In this document: positions 44,450 to 52,385 of the stretch, piece after piece
Layout of the letters: every line of letters begins with the position of its first letter
How positions within the stretch are numbered: position 1 is the first letter of the stretch
Assembly: GCF_003253545.1 (NCBI RefSeq)
Contig: NZ_QKYV01000006.1
Location: 203,152-267,151, forward strand
Reading direction: 5' to 3'
DNA length: 64,000 bases
From: Mesonia algae
Lineage (GTDB): Bacteria > Bacteroidota > Bacteroidia > Flavobacteriales > Flavobacteriaceae
Program-made: the position numbers and the translations under genes
The notes under the pieces: generated by a model
Told to the model about the DNA's origin: nothing
Seen by the model: only the letters and a program-made list of their open reading frames with translations
Database searches by the model: none

Positions 44450-46342
44450 ATGAAAAGTAACCAAATTTATATCATTGATTTTGACAGTACATTTACTCAA
44501 GTAGAAGCATTAGACGAGCTCGCTAAAATAAGTTTAAAAGACGATCCCAAGCAATTAGAAATCTCAAAAAAAATTGAGAAAATTACTCAGCTTGCTATGG
44601 CAGGAGAGTTAAACTTTAAGCAATCATTAGAACAGCGAATAAACTTAGTTAAAGCTAATAAAATTCATCTCGATAAGCTTATAGAAGTATTAAAAGAAAA
44701 AATAAGCGTTTCTTTTAAAAGAAATGTAAATTTTTTAAAAGATCATGCTTCACAAATTTATATTGTTTCTAACGGGTTTAAAGCTTTTATAATCCCTATA
44801 GTTACAGAATATGGAATTTTAGAATCCCACGTGTTTGCTAATACATTTACATATAACCAGCAAGGAGATATTGTAGGATTTGATGAATCTAATATTTTAA
44901 CTGAAAGTAATGGTAAATCAAAATTGCTTAAAAAATTAAACCTTAAAGGTGATATTTATATGATAGGCGATGGTTACAACGATTATGAAGTTAAAGCAGC
45001 TGGTTTGGTGAATAAATTTTATGCCTTTACGGAAAATGTAAAAAGGAAAAATGTAATGGAAAAGGCAGACCACATAACTCCTAGTTTAGACGAATTTTTA
45101 TATTTACATCATATGAACACAACCTTATCTTACCCAAAAAATAGAATTAAAGTTCTTTTATTAGAAAATATCCATCCATCAGCTAAAGTAACTTTAGAGA
45201 AAGAAGGTTATGAAGTCTTGGAGCATAATGGAGCGATGGATGCAGAAGAATTAAAAGAGAAAATTAAGGATATTTCTATTATAGGAATTCGCTCAAAAAC
45301 TCAGTTAACTGAAGAAGTACTACAACATGCAAAGCGACTTATTGCAGTAAGTGCTTTTTGTATCGGGACCAATCAAATAGACTTGGAAGCTTGTGCTAAG
45401 AGAGGAATTCCAGTATTTAACGCTCCGTATAGTAATACGAGATCTGTAGTAGAGCTGGCCATCGGTGAAATCATTTTATTGCTCAGAAATGTACCTGATA
45501 AAATTCAACAAATGCACTTAGGAAAGTGGAATAAATCTGCTACGAGAAGTTATGAAATAAGAGGAAAAAAGCTGGGGATTATTGGTTATGGGAATATTGG
45601 AGCTCAACTTTCTGTATTAGCAGAAAGCTTAGGTTTTGATGTATATTATTATGATGTGATTGAAAAATTACCTTTGGGAAATGTTACTAAATGTGACAGT
45701 TTAAAGGAACTGCTACAAACTTGTGAAGTCATATCTCTTCACTTAGATGGAAGACCAGAAAACAAAAACTATATTGACGTTGAGCAATTTGATCAAATGC
45801 AAGAAGGAAGCGTAATCATAAATTTAAGTAGAGGGCATGTAGTTAATTTAGAAGCTTTAAGAGAGAATATTTTAAGCGGAAAAATTATTGGAGCCGCTAT
45901 AGATGTTTATCCAGAAGAACCAAAAACGAATAATGAAGCTTTTGAAAGTATTCTTAAAGGATTACCTAATGTTATATTAACGCCGCATATAGGAGGAAGC
46001 ACATTAGAAGCTCAGGAGAATATTGCTCAGTTTGTACCTCAAAAGCTCATGGATTATATCAATACAGGAAGTACCACCAATAGCGTCAATTTTCCTAATT
46101 TGCAATTACCTATTTTAAAAGATGCACATAGGCTTATACATATACATTATAATACACCAGGTATCTTGGCAAAAATCAATGAATTACTAGCTAAACATCA
46201 AATAAATATCGATGGCCAATACTTAAAAACTAACGAAACTATTGGATATGTTATAACAGATGTAAATAAAGCTTACGATGAAAGTATAATAAAAGAGCTC
46301 AAAAATTTAGAAGGAACAATAAAATTTAGAGTACTTTATTAA
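44450..46342 (+). CDS. serA: fused phosphoserine phosphatase-like / D-3-phosphoglycerate dehydrogenase
   Basis: 630 residues with two enzymes of one pathway. Residues 1-215 are a HAD phosphatase resembling SerB: DFDST (D10 nucleophile, D12), VSNGF, a Lys in NGKSKLLKKL, and GDGYNDYE. Residues ~230-630 are D-3-phosphoglycerate dehydrogenase: LGIIGYGNIGAQLSVLAE (NAD site), NLSRGHVVNLEAL, the catalytic His in LTPHIGGSTLEAQENI, and a C-terminal ACT domain (IHYNTPGILAKINELL) for serine feedback. Predicted to catalyse the first and last steps of serine synthesis. The middle aminotransferase (SerC) is not nearby. Confidence 0.93.
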   Translation: MKSNQIYIIDFDSTFTQVEALDELAKISLKDDPKQLEISKKIEKITQLAMAGELNFKQSLEQRINLVKANKIHLDKLIEVLKEKISVSFKRNVNFLKDHASQIYIVSNGFKAFIIPIVTEYGILESHVFANTFTYNQQGDIVGFDESNILTESNGKSKLLKKLNLKGDIYMIGDGYNDYEVKAAGLVNKFYAFTENVKRKNVMEKADHITPSLDEFLYLHHMNTTLSYPKNRIKVLLLENIHPSAKVTLEKEGYEVLEHNGAMDAEELKEKIKDISIIGIRSKTQLTEEVLQHAKRLIAVSAFCIGTNQIDLEACAKRGIPVFNAPYSNTRSVVELAIGEIILLLRNVPDKIQQMHLGKWNKSATRSYEIRGKKLGIIGYGNIGAQLSVLAESLGFDVYYYDVIEKLPLGNVTKCDSLKELLQTCEVISLHLDGRPENKNYIDVEQFDQMQEGSVIINLSRGHVVNLEALRENILSGKIIGAAIDVYPEEPKTNNEAFESILKGLPNVILTPHIGGSTLEAQENIAQFVPQKLMDYINTGSTTNSVNFPNLQLPILKDAHRLIHIHYNTPGILAKINELLAKHQINIDGQYLKTNETIGYVITDVNKAYDESIIKELKNLEGTIKFRVLY

Positions 46343-46355
46343 GTGAATAGAAACT

Positions 46356-46784
46356 TTAATTTTCGAGAAAATCTTTATATTCTAAAAAAGCCATTTCCAT
46401 TTTAGGCATAAAATTCTCAAAGAAAATAGCTACTTCTTCCCAAGATTCTTTCTTGTGTATAGAAACATTTTCTTTGAGAAGATAAATGTAGGCTACTTTT
46501 TTTCCAGATTCTGTTTCATAAGTTGAATCAAATATGAGGTGAGCAGAAATTTCTTCCGCTAAGACGGTTTTTAAGCTTTCAAATTTTTCAAAATAGTAAG
46601 TCTTAAAATCTTCATCTTCTGTATCAATTACAAACCCCAAACTTGCAATTTTGGTATCAAAATGAAATTTAAGATTAATTTCTTTCATTTTGGTATCATA
46701 AAGCATCCACTTTCGGTCGTTGCGTTTGCCAAAACTGGTCCAAAATTCTTGTCTAATTTTTTTAGATTCTTCTCTGCTAAACAT
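46356..46784 (-). CDS. DUF4268 domain-containing protein
   Basis: 142 residues. REESKKIRQEFWTSFGKRNDRKWMLYDTK and the Phe/Lys/Glu-rich remainder match DUF4268, a small soluble domain found alone or at the C-terminus of nuclease-like proteins. Function unknown. It starts directly after the ZIP transporter stop with no gap, so it is the last gene of a three-gene operon. Confidence 0.85.
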   Translation of the reverse strand: MFSREESKKIRQEFWTSFGKRNDRKWMLYDTKMKEINLKFHFDTKIASLGFVIDTEDEDFKTYYFEKFESLKTVLAEEISAHLIFDSTYETESGKKVAYIYLLKENVSIHKKESWEEVAIFFENFMPKMEMAFLEYKDFLEN

Positions 46785-47450
46785 TTATAAAAAATAAGCC
46801 ACAACAACTCCTAGAACAATCATAAGAACCTTAGAGATGTTGAATTGATGATTTTTTGAAGATTCAAATAAGATGGTAGTCGATACATGTAAGAATATAC
46901 CAATTACCAAAGCTTCTATATATACTTCGTATTCCGTTAAGAAAGAAAAATATTTATTTATCAAACTTCCTATGGGTGTCATTAAGGCAAAGATGAAAAG
47001 AAAAAGGATGACTTTACCTTTAGATAATTGTGAGTGAATTAAAAACGAGGCGATAATAATAGCAATCGGGATTTTATGTATCACAACACCCCATAATAAA
47101 TGATCATTTTCGTGTAACGGGTAACCTTCTAACAAAGAATGAATACACAAACTTATAAATAATAAAACAGGAAATTTTTGAGTGTCCTCATGGTGATGTA
47201 GATGTCCGTGTTCAGCTCCTCTAGAAAGGAATTCTAAGAAAATCTGCAATAAAATCCCCAGCATAGTAAAGACTCCAATGGTTTTATGATAATCGCCATA
47301 TACTTCTGGAATAAATTCAAATACGGTAATAGATAATAGAAAAGCACCACTAAACGATAGTAATAACTTTACGGAAGTAGAATTGGCTTTTAAAAAATAG
47401 GCGATAGACAAACCTATAAGTACTGCAATAATGGGCAAAATTAAACTCAT
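46785..47450 (-). CDS. ZIP family divalent metal transporter
   Basis: 221 residues with about seven hydrophobic segments and a His-rich loop (GAEHGHLHHHED, about residue 77) typical of ZIP proteins. SLLEGYPLHE and VIHKIPIAIIIASFLIH match the His/Glu membrane metal site (helices IV-V). Likely imports zinc or a similar ion across the inner membrane. Overlaps by 4 bases the stop of the methyltransferase gene upstream, so the two are translationally coupled. Confidence 0.88.
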   Translation of the reverse strand: MSLILPIIAVLIGLSIAYFLKANSTSVKLLLSFSGAFLLSITVFEFIPEVYGDYHKTIGVFTMLGILLQIFLEFLSRGAEHGHLHHHEDTQKFPVLLFISLCIHSLLEGYPLHENDHLLWGVVIHKIPIAIIIASFLIHSQLSKGKVILFLFIFALMTPIGSLINKYFSFLTEYEVYIEALVIGIFLHVSTTILFESSKNHQFNISKVLMIVLGVVVAYFL

Positions 47451-48184
47451 GCGTGTTCAAATATTAAAATAAGCCTAGAAGAATTTTCTAGATTAAAATC
47501 GTTTAGCTGATAGTCTCCAAAAAGAGTCTTTACTTTCAACCCAGCATTTTTAAAATATTCTTCAAAATGAGATAAAGTAATAGCTTTTACTTTCTCCTGA
47601 AATTTAAATTCTTCTCCTTCATCTGTAAATTCTATATTTTTAAAGATATAACCATCTTCAACATAACGCTTTAAATGAAAGTCTATTCCTTGAATAGTTT
47701 TTGAATTTTGACTCACCAAGTTTTTAATCACGTAATTTACGTTCATAAAGTCTATAACACCGTACCCATTTGGTTTGAGCTCTTCTTTAATCGCCTGAAT
47801 GGTTTTAAAATTATCTTCTTCATTTTCAAAATATCCAAAACTCGTAAAAAGATTAAAAACAGCGTCAAACTTTTCCGCTAAGGGAAGACACATATCGTGA
47901 ACTTTAAATTGAAGTCCATTTTCTTCTTTTTGCTTCGCTTTATCAATACTGTTTTTAGAAAGATCTACGCCAGTAACGTTGTAGCCCAATTCGTGTAAGT
48001 ATACGGAGTGTCTACCTTTACCGCAAGCCAAATCTAAAATTGAAGCTTCTTTTTTTAACTGAAGAAAAGAAGTTAGATTGCGCATAAAATCTTCTGCCTC
48101 TGCATAACCTCTATCTTTATATAAAATATGGTAATATTTGGTGTCAAACCAAGACGCGTACCATTTTGTCTCATCTTTTATCAT
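47447..48184 (-). CDS. class I SAM-dependent methyltransferase
   Basis: 245 residues from the ATG at 48184 (MIKDETKWYASWFDTKYYHILY); a longer in-frame start at 48217 is unlikely because the promoter lies between. SAM-binding ILDLACGKGRHSVYLHELGYNVTGVD (motif I and post-I) is clear, with FNLFTSFGYF as motif IV region. Substrate not known; small-molecule methylation is common for this group. A TATTTTTG box lies six bases before the start. First gene of the methyltransferase/ZIP/DUF4268 operon. Confidence 0.88.
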   Translation of the reverse strand: MIKDETKWYASWFDTKYYHILYKDRGYAEAEDFMRNLTSFLQLKKEASILDLACGKGRHSVYLHELGYNVTGVDLSKNSIDKAKQKEENGLQFKVHDMCLPLAEKFDAVFNLFTSFGYFENEEDNFKTIQAIKEELKPNGYGVIDFMNVNYVIKNLVSQNSKTIQGIDFHLKRYVEDGYIFKNIEFTDEGEEFKFQEKVKAITLSHFEEYFKNAGLKVKTLFGDYQLNDFNLENSSRLILIFEHA

Positions 48185-48187
48185 AGC

Positions 48188-48212
48188 CTGCAAAAATAAT
48201 GTATTTTTGCAG
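48188..48212. promoter_or_regulatory. palindromic divergent promoter pair
   Basis: An 11-bp perfect inverted repeat with a 3-base centre (CTGCAAAAATA-ATG-TATTTTTGCAG). It contains a TATTTTTG -7 box on each strand (48202-48209 plus, 48191-48198 minus), one for each divergent gene. Standard -33 TTG elements are not seen for either. Confidence 0.55.
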
Positions 48213-48229
48213 CACAAGAGAACTTCTAT

Positions 48230-49399
48230 ATGGAAAATAATTATAAAATGGTGGCAAAAACCCTTTACGGATTTGAGCCTTTATTAGCGAAAGAATTAAA
48301 GAATTTAGGTGCAATAGATGTAAAAGAAGGTGTGCGAAACGTAAGCTTTTATGGGGATAAAGGTTTTATGTATAAAGCCAATTTAGGTCTAAGAACCGCC
48401 ATTAAAATATTAAAACCCATTAAAACTTTTAAAGTTTTATCTGAAGATGAACTTTATAAAAAAGTTTATGCCATAGATTGGTCGCAATATCTAAGCAATA
48501 AAGGTTCTTTAGCTATAGATGCTACTGTGCATTCTACACGATTTACTCATAGTAAGTTTATTGCGCTAAAAACTAAAGATGCTATTGTCGATTTGTTTAG
48601 AAATACTACAGGATTTCGACCTAGTGTAGATTTAGATTTTCCAGATTTACGCATCAACGTGCATATAGAAGATACGGTTTGTACGATTTCTTTAGACAGT
48701 TCTGGTCAGTCTTTACATAAAAGAGGATATAAAACAGCCACCAATATTGCACCTATTAATGAAGTTTTAGCTGCAGGAATGCTATTGATGAGCGGTTGGG
48801 ATGGTCTGTCAGATTTTATTGATCCTATGTGCGGAAGTGGTACTATTTTAATTGAGGCCGCTATGATTGCTTGTAATATTCCGCCAAATTTGAATAAAAA
48901 AGAATTTGGTTTTGAAAAATGGCAAGATTGGGATGTGGATTTATTTGAAAAAATAGAAGCTTCTCTATTGAGTAGAATACGTGGTTTTGATCATAAAATT
49001 ATTGGATACGATAAAGCGCCTTCTGCCGTACATAAAGCTTTAGATAACGTAGAAAATGCCAATTTATCTGAATTTATATCCATAGAGCAACAAGACTTCT
49101 TTAAAACTGAAAAAAATACTGAAGGTCATTTACATATGGTCTTTAATCCGCCTTATGGTGAACGATTAGAGCTATTGAACCTTGAAGAATTTTATAAAGA
49201 CATAGGAGATACGTTGAAGCAAAGTTATCCTGGAACACAAGCTTGGTTTATTGTTTCTAATATGGAAGCGATAAAAAATGTTGGTTTAAGACCTTCTCGA
49301 AAAATTAAGTTGTTTAACGGAAAGTTAGAGTCTCGTTTGTTAAAATATGAGATTTATGAAGGGACTAAAAAGGTACATAAAATACAGAAAAATGATTAA
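48230..49399 (+). CDS. THUMP-domain class I SAM-dependent RNA methyltransferase
   Basis: 389 residues. N-terminal THUMP-containing half (MVAKTLYGFEPLLAKELKNLGA onward), then an RNA methyltransferase: FIDPMCGSGTILIEAAMIA (SAM site) and FNPPYGERLELLN (NPPY catalytic motif). Resembles the N-terminal module of RlmL (23S m2G2445) and YpsC-type enzymes, so m2G methylation of rRNA is inferred. Divergent from the SAM-methyltransferase gene. Confidence 0.92.
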   Translation: MENNYKMVAKTLYGFEPLLAKELKNLGAIDVKEGVRNVSFYGDKGFMYKANLGLRTAIKILKPIKTFKVLSEDELYKKVYAIDWSQYLSNKGSLAIDATVHSTRFTHSKFIALKTKDAIVDLFRNTTGFRPSVDLDFPDLRINVHIEDTVCTISLDSSGQSLHKRGYKTATNIAPINEVLAAGMLLMSGWDGLSDFIDPMCGSGTILIEAAMIACNIPPNLNKKEFGFEKWQDWDVDLFEKIEASLLSRIRGFDHKIIGYDKAPSAVHKALDNVENANLSEFISIEQQDFFKTEKNTEGHLHMVFNPPYGERLELLNLEEFYKDIGDTLKQSYPGTQAWFIVSNMEAIKNVGLRPSRKIKLFNGKLESRLLKYEIYEGTKKVHKIQKND

Positions 49400-49612
49400 G
49401 AATAGAGATAGTTATTAGTTAAGCTGAGGACTAATTCTACATTATGTGCTCGTTCAAGTAATAAATTAATAAAAGAGAGGGAGAATAGAGATAGTGAAAT
49501 ATAAAAGTAGGAGAAAACCTTGAACCTAAAAGATAAGTTTAGTTTTCTTTTGAGTATAATGTCTTTTTTAGATTATAATAATAGAGGAAAAGTTTATCGC
49601 AAAAATTTTTTA

Positions 49613-50338
49613 TCAATCTAAGGGTTTTAACTTCTTATCTTTTTTAACCACAGGAATAAGATAAGAAAGAGAATAGCCCCAACCTACACCAAAACTACTA
49701 CTGTCATAGGTTCTATGAAAACCAGGGATGTAGAGATTGTCATAATCATCTGGTTTTTTGTCGCTAATCATTACTTTTAATTGTACGTGAACGCTTAAAA
49801 AGAGGTTATTTAAAACCTCGGTTTTTAAACCAGCTTGCAGTTCTCCCCAGCTAGCATTTAACGATTTAAACTCTTGATTAGTTTCTCTAATATCTACGGG
49901 GAAATAACTGTCATTGGCATAAATAGCATACTTATTTAAAGTTTGCGAAAAGCTAGAAAAACCATACCGAATACCCACAAAAATTTCATTTTGCATATCG
50001 AGCCAGTTTTCATAGGCATTGTAATTGGCTCCAATTTTTATATAGGTTCCGCTAGCAGTTCCGTCAAGGTAAGGTTCGGTGTAATCTTTTTCTTCGATTC
50101 CTATTTCCGCAGCAGCATAATAATCTTTATACACACGATAATCACCAAGCACTTCAAAACCTTGAAAATCTTCATCTATTAAGGTACGAATAGCTTTCTG
50201 TAGATCGGCGCCTACGCGAATCCCAAACTTTTCTTTAATCACAATAGAATCTTGGCTTGCAGTTTGCTGTGCTTGCAGGCTGTTGGTTGCTAAGGCAAAA
50301 AAACTAATGATAAATAAATAAATGCGTGTCAATTTCAT
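49613..50338 (-). CDS. DUF6048 family outer-membrane-barrel-like protein
   Basis: 241 residues from the second ATG at 50338, which begins a signal peptide (LTRIYLFIISFFALATNSLQAQ); a start at 50350 adds four residues. The mature part is beta-rich with alternating aromatic strands (RVYKDYYAAAEIGIEEKDYTEPYLD...; SSFGVGWGYSLSYLIP), as in small outer-membrane barrels. The first ~35 codons overlap, out of frame, the end of the upstream DUF6452 gene, a pairing I recall from flavobacteria. Function unknown. Confidence 0.8.
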   Translation of the reverse strand: MKLTRIYLFIISFFALATNSLQAQQTASQDSIVIKEKFGIRVGADLQKAIRTLIDEDFQGFEVLGDYRVYKDYYAAAEIGIEEKDYTEPYLDGTASGTYIKIGANYNAYENWLDMQNEIFVGIRYGFSSFSQTLNKYAIYANDSYFPVDIRETNQEFKSLNASWGELQAGLKTEVLNNLFLSVHVQLKVMISDKKPDDYDNLYIPGFHRTYDSSSFGVGWGYSLSYLIPVVKKDKKLKPLD

Positions 50339-50831
50339 TGGTAATTTCATTAGGTTGTTGCACTTCTATTCTTTCTATCCAATTGGTATTGCTTCCTTCA
50401 CTTACTCTACTTGCTTCAAAGCCTACAAATAGAGTTTTATAACCACAAGCTCTACTTACATATTCGACTACGGTACCGTAACTAAAATCTAGATGATCCT
50501 CATTGGGCAAGGCGTCATCTTCTCCAATTTCGGCATCTGGATCTTCTGGAGCGTTTAAGGTAAATATATAATTGGTGAAATTTGCAGTTGTCCTTAACGG
50601 AATTTTAATTAAGGTGTCGTTAATAGGAGTTTCAAAATAGTCTTCTAACAAGTTTTCTTCTTGAACTTGTAAGTTGGTTACTGCTTTAGTATTTGATGGA
50701 TTTTCGTTATCTAAAAACTTAATTACCAAATGTGGCGTGGTGCTGGTCGTTTCTGAACAGATATCATCTTTTTGACATCCTGAAAAAATCAGGAAAACCA
50801 TCAATAGAAAAATGTACGTGTTTTTTTTCAT
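50304..50831 (-). CDS. DUF6452 family lipoprotein
   Basis: 175 residues from the ATG at 50831. Lipobox MVFLIFSGCQKDD, so a lipoprotein. Mature part with two Cys pairs (CQKDDICSE and RACGYKTLFVG), as in DUF6452. Starts on the last base of rlmD (TAATG) and overlaps the DUF6048 gene by ~35 bases; the three genes form one translationally coupled unit. It likely works with DUF6048 at the outer membrane, but its function is unknown. Confidence 0.82.
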   Translation of the reverse strand: MKKNTYIFLLMVFLIFSGCQKDDICSETTSTTPHLVIKFLDNENPSNTKAVTNLQVQEENLLEDYFETPINDTLIKIPLRTTANFTNYIFTLNAPEDPDAEIGEDDALPNEDHLDFSYGTVVEYVSRACGYKTLFVGFEASRVSEGSNTNWIERIEVQQPNEITNEIDTHLFIYH

Positions 50832-52243
50832 TATCTCAATTCTAAACAAACAACATTCTCTACGTGATGAGTTTGGGGAAACATGTCTACCGCTTGCGTT
50901 TTAGTAACTTTGTAATGTTCATCTAACAAGGCTAAATCTCTTGCTTGCGTAGCCGAATTACAACTTACGTACACAATACGTTTAGGTAAAATATTAATAA
51001 TTTGTGCTACTACATCTTTATGCATTCCGTCTCTTGGCGGATCGGTGATAATAACATCTGGATGCCCATGGGTGTTGATAAAATCTTGTGTAAAGACTTT
51101 TTTCATATCACCTGCAAAAAACTGAGTGTTCTCAATATTATTGAATTCTGCATTTTTCTTAGCGTCTTCAATAGCTTCAGGTACAGCTTCTACACCAATC
51201 ACCTTATTTGCTTTTTTAGCGACAAATTGAGCGATAGTTCCTGTTCCGGTATATAAATCATACACCAATTCATCCCCGCTTAAATCGGCAAATTCTCGTG
51301 TGATTTTATATAATTCATACGCTTGCGCGGAATTGGTTTGGTAGAAAGATTTAGCATTAATTTTAAACTTTAGACCTTCCATTTCTTCAAAAATGTGATC
51401 TCTTCCTTTAAAGCAAACTACTTCTTGATCGTAAATAGTATCATTTCCTTTTTCATTTACCACGTAGAGTAGGGAAGTGACCTCAGGGAATTTTTCAGCA
51501 ATAAAATTAAGTAAAAGCTCTCTTTTCTCTTTGTCCTCATAGAAAAACTGTACCAATACCATAATCTCTCCTGTAGAAGAAGTTCTTATCATTAAGGTAC
51601 GTAATAATCCTTCTTGCTTTCTAGCATTAAAGAAAGGTATGTTTTGTATCGTTGCAAAATCTCTAATCTCGTTTCTTAGAGCATTACTAGGATCTTCTTG
51701 TAAGTGACATTTTTTAATATCTAAAATTTTATCCCACATTCCAGGAATATGAAATCCAAGTGCATTTTTATCCGCAATAGCGATATCACTTTTAATTTCA
51801 TTAAGCGTTAACCAACGGCTATCACTAAAAGAAAACTCCATTTTATTTCTGTAAAAATAAATCTCTTTACTACCTAAGATAGGAGTAATTTCTGGTAATT
51901 CAATTTTTCCTAATCTTCTCAAGTTATTTTCAACCTCTTTTTGTTTAAAATGAAGCTGAGAATCGTATTCCATATTTTGCCATTTACACCCACCACAAGT
52001 ACCAAAATGCTGACAAACAGGTTCGGTTCTTCTTTCAGATAATTTATGAAAGTGCGTAGCGCTAGCTTTATAGTATGCTTTTCTTTTTTGTGTAGTTTGT
52101 ACGTCGGCCACATCGCCAGGTACAGCGTTATCAATAAATACCACTCTACCGTCTGGAGCTTTGGCTATTGCTTTTCCTTTGGCACCAGCATCAATTACGT
52201 CTAAGGCTTCAAAGGCTATTTTATTGTGTTTTCTTCTTCCCAT
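50831..52243 (-). CDS. rlmD: 23S rRNA (uracil1939-C5)-methyltransferase
   Basis: 470 residues from the ATG at 52243 (MGRRKHNKIAFEALDV). N-terminal TRAM domain, then iron-sulfur-type cysteines (CQHFGTCGGCKW), the SAM-binding DLYTGTGTIAQF, DPPRDGMH and the catalytic Cys in YVSCNSATQARDL near the C-terminus, all RlmD/RumA-type. It may instead act on another uridine, as the family includes several targets. A TATTTTTG box lies four bases before the start. Followed by DUF6452 and DUF6048 genes. Confidence 0.93.
   Translation of the reverse strand: MGRRKHNKIAFEALDVIDAGAKGKAIAKAPDGRVVFIDNAVPGDVADVQTTQKRKAYYKASATHFHKLSERRTEPVCQHFGTCGGCKWQNMEYDSQLHFKQKEVENNLRRLGKIELPEITPILGSKEIYFYRNKMEFSFSDSRWLTLNEIKSDIAIADKNALGFHIPGMWDKILDIKKCHLQEDPSNALRNEIRDFATIQNIPFFNARKQEGLLRTLMIRTSSTGEIMVLVQFFYEDKEKRELLLNFIAEKFPEVTSLLYVVNEKGNDTIYDQEVVCFKGRDHIFEEMEGLKFKINAKSFYQTNSAQAYELYKITREFADLSGDELVYDLYTGTGTIAQFVAKKANKVIGVEAVPEAIEDAKKNAEFNNIENTQFFAGDMKKVFTQDFINTHGHPDVIITDPPRDGMHKDVVAQIINILPKRIVYVSCNSATQARDLALLDEHYKVTKTQAVDMFPQTHHVENVVCLELR
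51320..51332 (+). repeat. dispersed 13-mer CGCTTNCGCGGAA, copy 6
   Basis: Exact match with central G (CGCTTGCGCGGAA), within rlmD (minus-strand gene), reading S-A-Q-A on the sense strand. Confidence 0.75.
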
Positions 52244-52247
52244 AGGG

Positions 52248-52255
52248 CAAAAATA
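52248..52255 (-). promoter_or_regulatory. -7 promoter element abutting the rlmD start codon
   Basis: The minus-strand TATTTTTG box ends four bases before the ATG at 52243, the same spacing as at trmH. A leaderless rlmD transcript is inferred. No TTG at the standard -33 spacing. Confidence 0.5.
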
Positions 52256-52322
52256 GGAAGAATTTATGAAGTTGAAGTTCACAAAAGTGCTAAACATTTA
52301 GTATTTTGCAAACTTCATAATT

Positions 52323-52364
52323 ATGGATGATTTCTCTCCATTAAGAAGGAATCAACGAAGTTAA
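52323..52364 (+). CDS. possible 13-codon leader peptide upstream of rocD
   Basis: A short frame MDDFSPLRRNQRS with stop TAA, 21 bases upstream of rocD. Three of 13 codons are Arg (AGA, AGG, CGA). It is too short to be recognised by homology and may be chance. The position, before an arginine/ornithine-catabolic gene, is what makes it notable. I see no obvious attenuator hairpin between it and rocD. Confidence 0.25.
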   Translation: MDDFSPLRRNQRS

Positions 52365-52385
52365 AATTGAAAAGAAATTAAACAC

